Origin: Psychrobacillus sp. FSL K6-2836 | GTDB taxonomy: Bacteria; Bacillota; Bacilli; Bacillales_A; Planococcaceae | DNA length: 64,000 bases | Direction: 5' to 3' | NCBI RefSeq assembly: GCF_038003085.1 | Contig: NZ_JBBOOM010000001.1 | Location: 1,550,001 to 1,614,000, forward strand | Shown here: positions 52,930-61,910 of the stretch, piece by piece | How the letters are laid out: each line of letters opens with the position of its first letter | Position numbering within the stretch: the stretch's first letter is position 1 | Translations under genes and position numbers: made by a program | The notes under the pieces: generated by a model | Told to the model about the DNA's origin: nothing | The model's database searches: none | Seen by the model: only the letters and a program-made list of their open reading frames with translations

Positions 52930-53113
52930 TTGCGATTCCTGAGGGGCTTCTTGCGATTTGGCTATATGATCTTGCGATTTTCGTGACTGACCTTGCGATT
53001 CGGAGGCTCTAACTTGCGATTCAGTAAAAATTGGTGCCCAACTTGCGATTCCTGAGGGGCTTCTTGCGATTTGACTATATGATATTGCGATTCTCGTGAC
53101 TGATCTTGCGATT
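52930..53113. repeat. 21-bp-period CTTGCGATT word array (9 copies)
   Basis: TTGCGATT begins at 52930, 52951, 52972, 52993, 53014, 53043, 53064, 53085 and 53106. Steps are 21 bp except one of 29 bp where a 113-bp unit was duplicated. Spacers inside the unit are copied too. The array continues directly from the decayed end of a TetR-type gene, and part of it is translatable on the minus strand as E-S-Q heptads. Confidence 0.9.
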
Positions 53114-53207
53114 CGCGTAATGTATAGCTCGTAATAGTACCGTTCAAAACTACGAATTAACGTATCAATCATTGATATTATGGCATCTTCAGTTGTACAT
53201 CTTCTTT

Positions 53208-53399
53208 TTATGCATGTAAACAAGTAATCAAGTGTTCGTCTTTGCCATTTGGAAAGTGATGGTAAAGGGTTTCTTTTGTAACATTACAGGCTTTTAAAAT
53301 TTCATTGAGTCCTTCAGTTTTGTAGCCTTTTTGCTGAAAAAGGGTTGTAGCAGTTTCAATCAAAAGTAATTTAGTATCCATATCTGGTTTGTATAACAA
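53208..53399 (-). pseudogene. TetR-family regulator, truncated/frameshifted
   Basis: The 63-residue frame holds only the N-terminal DNA-binding part of a TetR/AcrR regulator (ETATTLFQQKGYKTEGLNEI, CNVTKETLYHHFPNGKDEHL), close to the QdoR/YxaF type. The ligand-binding domain of about 120 residues is absent. A stop follows at LHA. In another frame the sequence goes on (TEDAIISMIDTLIRSFE), as the next helix would, then runs into the CTTGCGATT array. It is a dead or minimal regulator. Confidence 0.72.
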
Positions 53400-53692
53400 A
53401 TCCTAACCAACATTATAGTATTTTGTTTATTACAATAAAGGACTTTCTGAAAGCTCATGCCTACTTTAAGTTTAAAACCTGTTTCTACCGTTTTCGAGGG
53501 CTTTGGAAAGAATTATTTTTTTGAGAGGCTTGTCATGTTGGAATTTCGAAAAAGTGCAAAATATCTACGGTGACACCACTCAACTCTGCAATCATTCAGC
53601 AGATTGTTTATACCCCCTCCCTATTCCCTTCATATAATATGTGGAGGGACGCTATACCTTGGGGTTCCTACATTATAGGATGGGAGGTGTGG

Positions 53693-53896
53693 ATGTTGAA
53701 TTCTTCTACAGGTTTATGGGTCGGTTTATTAGGCATAGTCTTAGGGGTGCTAGGTTTCTTTTATGCTCCGCTTTGGTTAGGTGCTGGAGCAGTTCTTTTA
53801 GGGCTAGTAGCTTTAGCTTATTCTCACAAGTTAGTAGTAGGGTGGATATCTTTAATACTCGGTGTAATTGTTTTAATTTTGACACTTTGGTCATAA
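53693..53896 (+). CDS. Small membrane protein
   Basis: A 67-residue, very hydrophobic, glycine-rich protein with two to three membrane segments. I start it at ATG 53693, which has a GGGAGGTG site; the longer frame from 53570 has no site. No family recognised beyond general small membrane proteins of bacilli. It is followed by the S-box leader and is probably its own unit. Confidence 0.6.
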   Translation: MLNSSTGLWVGLLGIVLGVLGFFYAPLWLGAGAVLLGLVALAYSHKLVVGWISLILGVIVLILTLWS

Positions 53897-53981
53897 TATT
53901 AAACAAAAAGCGTATTGTATTAATACCTACTACGTGTTAAGCTTATTTAAATTTAAAATTTTGATAATTTCATATATTTTT

Positions 53982-54144
53982 TCTTATCCAGAGAGACGGA
54001 GGGATTGGCCCGAAGATGTCTCAGCAACCAGCCAAGTCGAGGTATGGTGCTAACTCCAATAGACGTGTGACGTCTTGAAGATAAGAAGACAAACTTCGAT
54101 ATTTACCCGAGGGTTCTCTTCTTATTAGAGAATCCTCTTTTTTT
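53982..54144 (+). promoter_or_regulatory. SAM-I (S-box) riboswitch with terminator
   Basis: The aptamer is clear: TCTTATCCAGAGAGACGGAG, GGGATTGGCCC, GATGTCTCAGCAACC, GGTGCTAACTCC, then TCTTGAAGATAAGA closing helix P1. The terminator stem GAGGGTTCTCTT/AGAGAATCCTC with a T8 run follows at 54109-54144. When S-adenosylmethionine binds, the terminator forms and the methionine genes downstream are off; when it is scarce they are read through. Confidence 0.97.
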
Positions 54145-54170
54145 ATTTTAATTGTAAAGGATGAATATTT

Positions 54171-55289
54171 ATGTCAAAGAACAGTATTGATACACAGTTG
54201 GTGCAATTAGGAAATCATAGTGATGAGAAAACCGGCGCTGTAAACCCGCCTATATATTTATCAACAGCATATATACATAATGGAATCGGTCAATCTACAG
54301 GATACGACTACACGCGAACTAAGAACCCGACACGCGCTATTTTAGAGGAAGGAATTGCTAAATTAGAGGGTGGAGATGCTGGCTTTGCCTGTAGTTCCGG
54401 CATGGCGGCAATACAATTAGTTTTATCCCTTTTTCGTTCGGGAGATGAGATTATTGCTCCTGAAGATTTGTACGGTGGGACGTATCGATTATTTAACCAG
54501 TATGCAGATTCCTACAATATTCGTACTTCATATGCAAAGTTTGAATCAGCTGAAGAAGTAAATGCTTTAATTAATGAAAATACAAAAGCTTTGTTTATAG
54601 AAACACCAACAAACCCTTTGATGCAAGAAATCGATATACAACTATTTGCAGATGTAGCAAAAAAGCATAAATTATTGTTGATCGTAGACAATACATTCTT
54701 AACCCCTTATTTACAGCGACCTATTGAATTGGGTGCCCATATTGTCATCCATAGTGGCACAAAATATATTGGAGGTCATAACGATGTACTTGCGGGACTT
54801 GTAGTCACAAAAGGTACTGAACTTAGTGAACAATTGCAAACCAACCATAATGCTGCAGGCGCTGTTCTTTCTCCTTTCGATTCTTGGTTATTAATAAGAG
54901 GATTAAAAACACTTCATCTTCGTATGAAGCAGCATGACACAAATGCAAAAAAGATTGCAGCTTTTTTGAAGAATGAGCATTCAATTAAGGATGTTCTGTA
55001 TCCTGGTATAGGTGGTATGCTTTCCTTCCGTTTGCAAAAAAGTGAATGGGTTGCTCCTTTCCTAGAGAGTCTGAAACTAATTGTATTTGCTGAAAGTCTT
55101 GGTGGTGTGGAAAGCTTCATCACATATCCTACTACACAAACACATGCGGATATCCCAGAGGAAGAACGCAATGCACGTGGAGTTGACAGTAGCCTGCTCC
55201 GATTCTCTGTAGGAATCGAGGAAGCAGATGATTTAATAGCGGATTTGAAACAGGTATTCAATACTTTAGAAAGTGAGGTGGCTAACTAA
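54171..55289 (+). CDS. metI: MetI: cystathionine gamma-synthase / O-acetylhomoserine thiolyase
   Basis: A 372-residue PLP enzyme of the Cys/Met metabolism family. The PLP lysine is in IHSGTKYIGGH; YDYTRTKNPTR and FACSSGMAAI are typical. Position and length match Bacillus MetI, which condenses an acylhomoserine with cysteine or sulfide. It is the first gene after the S-box and shares one base with metC (TAATG). Its main product feeds the next two enzymes to make methionine. Confidence 0.92.
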   Translation: MSKNSIDTQLVQLGNHSDEKTGAVNPPIYLSTAYIHNGIGQSTGYDYTRTKNPTRAILEEGIAKLEGGDAGFACSSGMAAIQLVLSLFRSGDEIIAPEDLYGGTYRLFNQYADSYNIRTSYAKFESAEEVNALINENTKALFIETPTNPLMQEIDIQLFADVAKKHKLLLIVDNTFLTPYLQRPIELGAHIVIHSGTKYIGGHNDVLAGLVVTKGTELSEQLQTNHNAAGAVLSPFDSWLLIRGLKTLHLRMKQHDTNAKKIAAFLKNEHSIKDVLYPGIGGMLSFRLQKSEWVAPFLESLKLIVFAESLGGVESFITYPTTQTHADIPEEERNARGVDSSLLRFSVGIEEADDLIADLKQVFNTLESEVAN

Positions 55290-56476
55290 TGAGCAGCTAT
55301 AAAGAATCGTTAGAAACTACCCTAATCGTGGCATCTACTCGGGGAGACTCAGAAATAAAAACTGGAGCTGTCAATGTTCCTATCTATTTATCCTCCACTT
55401 TCCATCAAGGAGGCTTTGATGATTTTGGACCTTATGACTATAGTCGATCGGGAAATCCTACGAGGGATGCACTGGAAAAAACGATTGCAGAATTAGAGGG
55501 GGGCACTAGAGGACTGGCATTTGCTTCAGGAATCGCAGCTATTTCTTCTGCTTTTATGCTTTTGTCATCAGGCGATCATATCGTAATAACAGAAGATGTA
55601 TACGGTGGTACTTTCCGTTTTGTTACTGAGGTATTGCCGCGTTTTGGTATCGAGCATACTTTTGTAGATTTTACGAATGTCGAAGCCATCGCAAGTGCCA
55701 TTCAGCCAAATACAAAATTAATTTATATCGAAACTCCCTCTAATCCATGCTTAGGTATTACAGATATCTCTGCTGTTGTGGATCTTGCGAAATCTAATGA
55801 TTGTTTAACCTTTTTAGACAATACATTTATGACACCGATTTATCAGCGTCCACTTGACTTAGGAGTTGATGTCGTCTTACATAGTGCCACCAAATTTTTA
55901 TCTGGACATAGCGATATCATTGCAGGACTTGCGGTTACACGAGACGAGGATTTAGGTAAACGTTTGGCATTTATCCAAAACTCATTCGGTGCTATTTTAG
56001 GAGCACAGGATTCATTTTCTTTAATCCAAGGCATCAAAACATTAAGTGTGCGTTTTGAGAAATCCGCTCATTCTGCGCAAAAAATTGCAAACTATCTAAA
56101 TGGACATGATTTAGTAGAGAAAGTCTTTTTCCCTGGTCTTTCCACTCATCCAGGATATGAAATGCATAACAAGCAATCGAGTAGTGCTGGGGCAGTCCTT
56201 TCCTTCCGTTTACCGAATAGATCCATTGCAAAGGCATTTGTAGAAAGTGTCAAAATCCCTGTATTTGCCGTAAGTCTTGGCGGAGTAGAATCAATTCTCT
56301 CACATCCAGCTCAAATGTCTCATGCTGCAATGCCTAAAGCCGAACGAGAAAAACGTGGAATAACGGATGGTTTACTACGTTTTTCAGTTGGATTAGAGAA
56401 TGTAGATGATTTAATAGCAGACTTTGAGCAAGCATTAACAATTGCATCCAAACAAAATGAGAAGGTAGGAATTTAA
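55289..56476 (+). CDS. metC: MetC: cystathionine beta-lyase
   Basis: A 395-residue PLP enzyme of the same fold as MetI, with the lysine in LHSATKFLSGH and the YDYSRSGNPTRD motif. It would cleave cystathionine to homocysteine, pyruvate and ammonia. It is the second gene of the S-box operon and overlaps metI by one base, as in Bacillus metIC. MetI and MetC functions are exchangeable by sequence similarity, so the assignment rests partly on gene order. Confidence 0.9.
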   Translation: MSSYKESLETTLIVASTRGDSEIKTGAVNVPIYLSSTFHQGGFDDFGPYDYSRSGNPTRDALEKTIAELEGGTRGLAFASGIAAISSAFMLLSSGDHIVITEDVYGGTFRFVTEVLPRFGIEHTFVDFTNVEAIASAIQPNTKLIYIETPSNPCLGITDISAVVDLAKSNDCLTFLDNTFMTPIYQRPLDLGVDVVLHSATKFLSGHSDIIAGLAVTRDEDLGKRLAFIQNSFGAILGAQDSFSLIQGIKTLSVRFEKSAHSAQKIANYLNGHDLVEKVFFPGLSTHPGYEMHNKQSSSAGAVLSFRLPNRSIAKAFVESVKIPVFAVSLGGVESILSHPAQMSHAAMPKAEREKRGITDGLLRFSVGLENVDDLIADFEQALTIASKQNEKVGI

Positions 56477-57583
56477 ATGTCAAAACGATTAGTTGTAAAT
56501 ACACCATTTAAAGCAGATCACGTTGGAAGCTTTTTACGACCAGCTCGCTTAAAAGAAGCTCGACAACAATTTGAAAATAATGAAATAACTACTGATCAAT
56601 TAAAACAAATAGAAGACGAAGAAATTACGAAACTAGTAGCAAAACAAAAGGAAATTGGACTTCTGTCTGTTACGGATGGAGAGTTTAGACGTAAATGGTG
56701 GCATTTCGATTTCCTTGGTGGATTTGACGGGATAGAATTTTATGATACAGATAAAGGATTAACGTTTAAAGGTGTGCAAACTAGAGCACACGGTATTAAA
56801 GTAACTGGGAAAATTGGATTTAGCACTCACTATATGATTGAACACTTTAAGTTTCTTCAAGGTATTGCTGGTGATGCTGTAGCAAAATTTACTATACCTA
56901 GTCCAAATATGTTATTTTACCGAGCAACTATTGAGGAAGGCGTTTATTCGAGTCAGGATGAATTGTTTAACGATTTAGTCGTTGCATATCAAGGTGTGAT
57001 TCAAGCACTTTATGATGAAGGCTGCCGTTATCTTCAAATTGATGATACTTCATGGGCTACTACTTTTTCTGAGGAAGGAATTGCTTCCTTAAAAGAAAAG
57101 GAACTAGAACTGGAAGAGACATTAGCATTATCTGCACGCGCTATTAATGAATCTATCTCTAAACGCCCTGAAGACTTGCTTGTGACTATGCATATTTGCC
57201 GTGGTAATTTTAAATCTACGTATATTACAAGTGGAAGCTATGAGCTAGTTTCGGAAACTATTTTTGCAGGATTAGATGTAGACGGCCTATTCTTAGAGTT
57301 TGATGACGAACGTTCTGGCGGATTCGAACCACTTCGTCACATTAATCGTTCTGATCTTTTTATTGTATTAGGGTTAATCACGTCCAAACACGGGGATTTA
57401 GAAGATGCGGATCTTACCAAAAATAGAATTAATGAAGCTACTAAATATGTCCCTCTTGAACAGCTTTGCTTAAGTCCACAATGTGGTTTCTCATCTACTG
57501 AAGAGGGAAATCTTTTAACCGAGGAAGAACAATGGTCGAAAGTTCAGCATGTTATTCAAATCGCTAAGGATGTTTGGAAATAA
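56477..57583 (+). CDS. Cobalamin-independent methionine synthase-like protein (YxjG/YxjH type)
   Basis: A 368-residue protein related to the catalytic C-terminal half of MetE. The N-terminal RADHVGSFLRP-like segment (KADHVGSFLRPARL), the zinc ligands in HICRGN and PQCGFSS, and TDGEFRRKWWH support this. It would methylate homocysteine to methionine, probably with a one-carbon donor other than the full MetE substrate. Its start follows the metC stop directly, so all three genes form one S-box-controlled homocysteine and methionine operon. Confidence 0.9.
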   Translation: MSKRLVVNTPFKADHVGSFLRPARLKEARQQFENNEITTDQLKQIEDEEITKLVAKQKEIGLLSVTDGEFRRKWWHFDFLGGFDGIEFYDTDKGLTFKGVQTRAHGIKVTGKIGFSTHYMIEHFKFLQGIAGDAVAKFTIPSPNMLFYRATIEEGVYSSQDELFNDLVVAYQGVIQALYDEGCRYLQIDDTSWATTFSEEGIASLKEKELELEETLALSARAINESISKRPEDLLVTMHICRGNFKSTYITSGSYELVSETIFAGLDVDGLFLEFDDERSGGFEPLRHINRSDLFIVLGLITSKHGDLEDADLTKNRINEATKYVPLEQLCLSPQCGFSSTEEGNLLTEEEQWSKVQHVIQIAKDVWK

Positions 57584-57597
57584 GGAGATTCAAAAAA

Positions 57598-57639
57598 CTA
57601 AAAGTGTGCATCCAGTTGAAATCGGGTGCACACTTTTAG
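57598..57639. terminator. Bidirectional terminator between the met and surface operons
   Basis: CTAAAAGTGTGCA(tCC) pairs with (GGg)TGCACACTTTTAG around a short loop. It ends both the rightward met operon and the leftward sortase operon. Confidence 0.9.
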
Positions 57640-57653
57640 ATTGATGATTTAGT

Positions 57654-58241
57654 TTATATTTCTTGCTGCTTTGCTTGTACCACTAGACGATATTTATTAG
57701 ACCTTTCTGGATAACAGGTCACGAGCGATAACATAGATATTCCTTCTTGACGACTCAATACTTCCACATTGTTTGGTTTAACTATTTGAATATCAAATAC
57801 TTCATAGACTAATAGGTCTGTACTTGTTTCTAATTCAAGTCTATCCCCTATTTGTAATTCATTCAGACGATTAAAAAAATGTCCAAACTGATGTGACTGG
57901 TGTCCAGCAATAGCTGTACTCCCATTTGGAGTACCTGGTGCATCCAGATTCGCTATCATTCCAAGTGCACGATTTAGCTTAGTGGAAGTTGTGCCTTCTA
58001 TAACAGGAGATTCCAATTGGATAGAAGGTATTCTCAAGATGCTTATATCCGCAGAATCCTTTATGGTTGTCGCTTTCTCCGTTCCTTCATTTGAAGCTAA
58101 TGCAGCTTCCGTTTTTATAGCTTTAAAGGATTCAATCAATTCTTTTTGGTGTGTTTTATTTTCAATCATTCCATAACTAACAATGACGAGTAAGACACAT
58201 CCAATGATCATTAATATATTCCCTACACTTTTTTTCGTCAT
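57654..58241 (-). CDS. Class D sortase
   Basis: A 195-residue membrane-anchored transpeptidase, started at ATG 58241 behind AAAGGAG. It has an N-terminal hydrophobic anchor (about 7-25) followed by the sortase fold with catalytic His in AGHQSHQFG, Cys in SLVTCYP and Arg in KYRLVVQ. It would cut the LPQTG motif of the adjacent surface protein and attach it to the cell wall. It is the last gene of a leftward three-gene operon, 13 bp after the surface protein. Confidence 0.9.
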   Translation of the reverse strand: MTKKSVGNILMIIGCVLLVIVSYGMIENKTHQKELIESFKAIKTEAALASNEGTEKATTIKDSADISILRIPSIQLESPVIEGTTSTKLNRALGMIANLDAPGTPNGSTAIAGHQSHQFGHFFNRLNELQIGDRLELETSTDLLVYEVFDIQIVKPNNVEVLSRQEGISMLSLVTCYPERSNKYRLVVQAKQQEI

Positions 58242-58254
58242 TTGTAGGTCTCCT

Positions 58255-60279
58255 TTATGCAAGTTTACGTATAGTCCAACCACTACCTAATAAACTCAAA
58301 GCTATAATTAACAACATTACTCCTGTAAAAAAACCTCCAGTTTGTGGTAAGGAAGAACCAGTGAAAAAGTTGCCGTCACTATTATTGAAATTGGCACCGA
58401 TACCAGACATATCTTCCTCAGTCACACTTTCATCACTTTCTGTTAAAGTAGGTTTTTCTATCATCGTATCTTTTGATTCTGAACTCTCACTATCTACGAC
58501 AATAATTTCTTCATCTGTAGACGGATTTTGCGTTTCGATAATACTTCCATCCCCATTGGTAACTGGGGTACCTTCTTCGTTATTACCTTCCTCTGCTCCA
58601 TCCAATCCGTTATCCTCCACTACTTCTTCACCATCTTCCAGTGGAAGTATTGGGTTATCGAAAGCAGCCGTTACATAGCTTTCTGTTGGAAGAATATCGA
58701 TATTTGTTTCTCCGGCTAGATCATTTATTAAACCAATAGATATAGTTTTTTCATTTTGGTAAGCTTCACTATTAGTTGTAAGCTCGTCATTCGTTAGAAT
58801 ATCTACTTCTATTTCATCCGTAAAATCTGACAAAATATCTAACTGTATAAACCCCTCGGAAAATAAACTATTTTGTCCGTCCCCTTCTTCATGTTTATCG
58901 ACTACACCTAGATGAACATCCTCAAGTATGGCTAAATCATCAGAATTAACCTCTACTAAACCACTATTATTCATCATATCTCCATTGTCCACTGTGGACT
59001 CAGACAATAAAACATATGTGGAAAAATCACCTAAGTTTGTATCAGCTAGTTCAAGTCCTACAACAGCAGACTTTTCTGCTTCGAAATTATTACTCGAAGA
59101 TTGGCTATTTTGTAACACATTTATCTCCACTTCATCTAAAAGTGAACTAGTAGTTGAAGATGAGTCGTCGCCTAGCCCCACAGTAACTAAAGCGGAGGCA
59201 TCTTGTAGAAGAGTTGACTCTTCGATGGATTTATTCTCCAATACACCTACATGTAATGTTTCAAGCAGCGGAAGATCATTAATCTCAAAATGTACTGCTT
59301 GTTGTTCTTCCATTTGGCTTTGATCATGCATTGATTCATCACTCTTAAGGACATTCAACTCAATTTGATCAGTTGTAATTAAATTATCAATAGTCGCTTG
59401 AGCAACTGATTCATTATTAGATGAACCATTCATTGAAGCGTCTTTTTTTTGTGCCAGTATTTCTACATTTACTTCATCTGTACCGAGTAATTCTTCTACT
59501 GCTATATCTGCCACTGACGATTCGTTTGAATGAGAGTCTTTCCAGTCGTTTTCTTTATGCTTCAGTACTTCTGCGTCAACCCCATCTGTACCGAGTAAAT
59601 CTTCTGCTACTATATTTACCACTGACGATTCGTTTGAATGGGAGTCTTTCCAGTCGTTCTCTTTATGCTTTAGTACTTCTGCGTCAACCTTATCTGTACC
59701 GAGTAATTCTTCTACTGCTATATCTACCACTGAAGATTCGTTTGAATGGGAGTCTTTCCAGTCGTTTTCTTTATGCTTCAGTACTTCTACATTTACTTCA
59801 TCTGTACCGATTAATTCTTCTACTGCTATATCTGCTACTGACGATTCGTTTGAATGGGAGTCTTTCCAGTCATTCTCTTTATGCTTTAGTACTTCTACAT
59901 CTACTTCATCTTTACCGAGTAATTCTTCTGCTGCTATATCTGCAACAGCTTGTTCATTCGATTCTGATGTTTCAGTAGTAGTTAACACATCCGCATCTAT
60001 ATAACCAATCTCTTCATCAGTAATAGAAACACTTGCTAATTCGTCTGTATTTGCTTCACTGTTTGGAATCTTCACATCGACATTATCAATTCCAAGCAAG
60101 TCACTGACTTCCACATCTAGAATTTCGGCATTTTCAGGGCTTTCACTCAATAAGTTTATATCGATTGACATAGACATATTGGAGTCATGATCCTCCGCAG
60201 CCACAAATGTCGGTGTCATCAAAAGAAACGTCCATATACCAAGTAAAGACCAAAATATTTTTAAGCTATTATTTTTCAT
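58255..60279 (-). CDS. LPQTG-anchored repeat-rich surface protein
   Basis: A 674-residue acidic protein with signal peptide (ATG 60279, AGGAGA site, cleavage near VAAED). It is rich in the motif D/V-V-x-V-L. Four to five tandem 36-residue repeats (108 bp each, about 59455-59955) share LKHKENDWKDSHSNESS. A Glu/Asp/Thr-rich spacer leads to LPQTGG, a hydrophobic stretch and a basic tail (RKLA), a standard sortase anchor. It is probably an adhesin or matrix protein; the ligand is unknown. The adjacent sortase is its likely partner. Confidence 0.88.
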   Translation of the reverse strand: MKNNSLKIFWSLLGIWTFLLMTPTFVAAEDHDSNMSMSIDINLLSESPENAEILDVEVSDLLGIDNVDVKIPNSEANTDELASVSITDEEIGYIDADVLTTTETSESNEQAVADIAAEELLGKDEVDVEVLKHKENDWKDSHSNESSVADIAVEELIGTDEVNVEVLKHKENDWKDSHSNESSVVDIAVEELLGTDKVDAEVLKHKENDWKDSHSNESSVVNIVAEDLLGTDGVDAEVLKHKENDWKDSHSNESSVADIAVEELLGTDEVNVEILAQKKDASMNGSSNNESVAQATIDNLITTDQIELNVLKSDESMHDQSQMEEQQAVHFEINDLPLLETLHVGVLENKSIEESTLLQDASALVTVGLGDDSSSTTSSLLDEVEINVLQNSQSSSNNFEAEKSAVVGLELADTNLGDFSTYVLLSESTVDNGDMMNNSGLVEVNSDDLAILEDVHLGVVDKHEEGDGQNSLFSEGFIQLDILSDFTDEIEVDILTNDELTTNSEAYQNEKTISIGLINDLAGETNIDILPTESYVTAAFDNPILPLEDGEEVVEDNGLDGAEEGNNEEGTPVTNGDGSIIETQNPSTDEEIIVVDSESSESKDTMIEKPTLTESDESVTEEDMSGIGANFNNSDGNFFTGSSLPQTGGFFTGVMLLIIALSLLGSGWTIRKLA

Positions 60280-60305
60280 TTTTTTATCTCCTTTTTTATT
60301 ATGAA

Positions 60306-61370
60306 TTAAATCACGTATAAAAAAGGAGTTAATACTGGTGGTTTCCTCAGAGGCGTATGAATCCATTGAATAACCGCATAGCTATTTTTGTGATACCATT
60401 TTTTCTTTGTTAATTCCTTTAACATTTCATCGGATGGGAGAAAACCATGTAAAACATCGCTTCCGGTTGACAAAGAAGATACTCCCGATGAAAATGTATT
60501 TCCTTGACCACCCCATGTTACTCCCGAAGCCACTGTCATTTTTGCATCTGGTCCTAATGGAATTGCCGGTATAACCGGGACTTTTAAATTCTGTTCCTGT
60601 ATTGCTTCCGTTATTATTTTCTGTTGAATTTTATGAGCAGTTTTTTTCTTATCCACTTCTATATGATGTTCGTAAATTTCATCCACTTTTTCAGGTCCTT
60701 CTAATTCAACTTCAACAGCAACCTTTTTAAGAGTTGTTTCCTCTCCCACTGGTTCGTCTGTTACAGTAACATCAATTGGAGTCTTCGTTTCTGCGATTGA
60801 CGGCAATTCCTCTTTTTCAGAAGAAAGATTAGTAGTTTTTGTAGATATCTCAGTAATCTGAACATTTGTAGACTCCTCAATAGGATTTCTACCCTTTTCT
60901 TCCACCACTTTATCTACTACATTCTTAACCGTTTCTTCACTCGATTTCACGACTGTTTGAACTTCTGATGCTACTTCACTTAATGTTTCGGTCGTTGTTG
61001 TAAGAATTGGCGTAACAACCGGAGTTACTGGCAGTGTCTTGACGGTTTTATCAACCTCGTCCACTACTTCAGTAAGCACTGTATCAGTTGTATCTGTAAC
61101 ACCTATTACTACATCCTCTACAATTGGTAAAGTATTCTTTTCAACCTCTGAAATTACATTTGTTCCAGGTTTTAAGACAGGAACAACTTCCTCAACATTC
61201 TGAACTGTAGTTTGAACGGTGTTAACTAAATTCTCAGTTGCTCCTAATAATTGATCGGCTGTTTTACTTAGCAAACCTCCGTGCTCTTTCTCCAATTCTT
61301 CCGCTTGAACTTGAAATGGAACTATAAAAAACATTCCTAAGACAATTATAGCTATTATATTTCTTTCCAT
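60306..61370 (-). CDS. Secreted valine/threonine-rich protein of the surface operon
   Basis: A 354-residue exported protein with signal peptide (cleavage near VQAEE). The middle region is low complexity, rich in Val, Thr and Glu, with segments such as VEEVVPVLKPG and TVKTLPVTP. The last 80 residues are different (MTVASGVTWGGQGNTFSSG, WIHTPLRKPP). It has no LPxTG motif. It is the first gene of the operon with the LPQTG protein and the sortase, so it may work with them at the cell surface. A TAGGAGGTG site precedes the ATG. Confidence 0.75.
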   Translation of the reverse strand: MERNIIAIIVLGMFFIVPFQVQAEELEKEHGGLLSKTADQLLGATENLVNTVQTTVQNVEEVVPVLKPGTNVISEVEKNTLPIVEDVVIGVTDTTDTVLTEVVDEVDKTVKTLPVTPVVTPILTTTTETLSEVASEVQTVVKSSEETVKNVVDKVVEEKGRNPIEESTNVQITEISTKTTNLSSEKEELPSIAETKTPIDVTVTDEPVGEETTLKKVAVEVELEGPEKVDEIYEHHIEVDKKKTAHKIQQKIITEAIQEQNLKVPVIPAIPLGPDAKMTVASGVTWGGQGNTFSSGVSSLSTGSDVLHGFLPSDEMLKELTKKKWYHKNSYAVIQWIHTPLRKPPVLTPFLYVI

Positions 61371-61528
61371 GTTTTCACCTCCTAACTACTAGAAAATAGC
61401 CTCATTATATTTTATATTTCCGAATTGATTGAATATTAAACTTTTTCTGATATACATGTCATGTTTTAGACATGCTGTGCTGGGTAAATAGATTGTAGAG
61501 GTTATAAACATGAAGGAGGAATTTAAAC

Positions 61529-61834
61529 ATGGGAAACCAACAGTATGAGCATGCAACAGATGAGGTAGTAGAAGAAAGCGGCGCATATACATGTGAGGCT
61601 GGATTTACTAAAAGATTAAATAAGGGTGATAAATTCCCTTCTTGTCCAGAATCACAAGTAGCTACTTATTGGAAGCATGCAGAAGGTCATCATCATAATT
61701 CAGGTGAACCAGTAACAGAATCTGGCACATATATTGATGAAGATGGCGACAAACTAGACCTAGTAGAAGGTGCTACATTCCCTAATTGTCCAAAAGCAGG
61801 AACTCCTACACAATGGCGACATGCCGGAAACTGA
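61529..61834 (+). CDS. Two-repeat small Cys protein (YjzC-like)
   Basis: A 101-residue soluble protein made of two similar halves: (E)ESGAYTCEAGFTKRLNKG.KFPSCP and TESGTYIDEDGDKLDLVEG.TFPNCP, each ending with T-x-W-(K/R)HA. The shared FPxCP may bind metal or form disulfides. It resembles small YjzC-type proteins of bacilli; no function is established. An AAGGAGG site precedes the ATG. Confidence 0.65.
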   Translation: MGNQQYEHATDEVVEESGAYTCEAGFTKRLNKGDKFPSCPESQVATYWKHAEGHHHNSGEPVTESGTYIDEDGDKLDLVEGATFPNCPKAGTPTQWRHAGN

Positions 61835-61854
61835 ATAATTAACAGGAACCTAAT

Positions 61855-61895
61855 AAAGCTCGGCAAATGAATATTTAATTCATTTACCGAGCTTT
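61855..61895. terminator. Bidirectional terminator
   Basis: AAAGCTCGG pairs with CCGAGCTTT; the inner AAATGAAT/ATTCATTT stem extends it. It serves the small Cys protein gene and the leftward acyl-CoA dehydrogenase operon. Confidence 0.8.
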
Positions 61896-61910
61896 AACTG
61901 ATTCCATATT

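Noticed and set aside
52347-53113. CRISPR-like regular spacing of the word arrays
   Set aside because: The repeated words are only 8-10 bp, spacers are 11-13 bp and partly copied, and no cas genes are present.
52864-53223. 119-residue minus-strand ORF with E-S-Q heptads
   Set aside because: It is produced by the CTTGCGATT array and the out-of-frame end of the TetR remnant; the start lies inside TetR in another frame and has no ribosome site.
995-53510. Third interspersed repeat family (CTTTTAAGTT...CCTGTTTC near 995, 9635 and 53460)
   Set aside because: Similarity is short and patchy; by eye it cannot be told from AT-rich chance matches.
59421-59978. 185-residue plus-strand ORF with leucine-rich repeats
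   Set aside because: It is antisense to the tandem repeats of the LPQTG protein; the periodicity comes from the coding strand, and it has no ribosome site.
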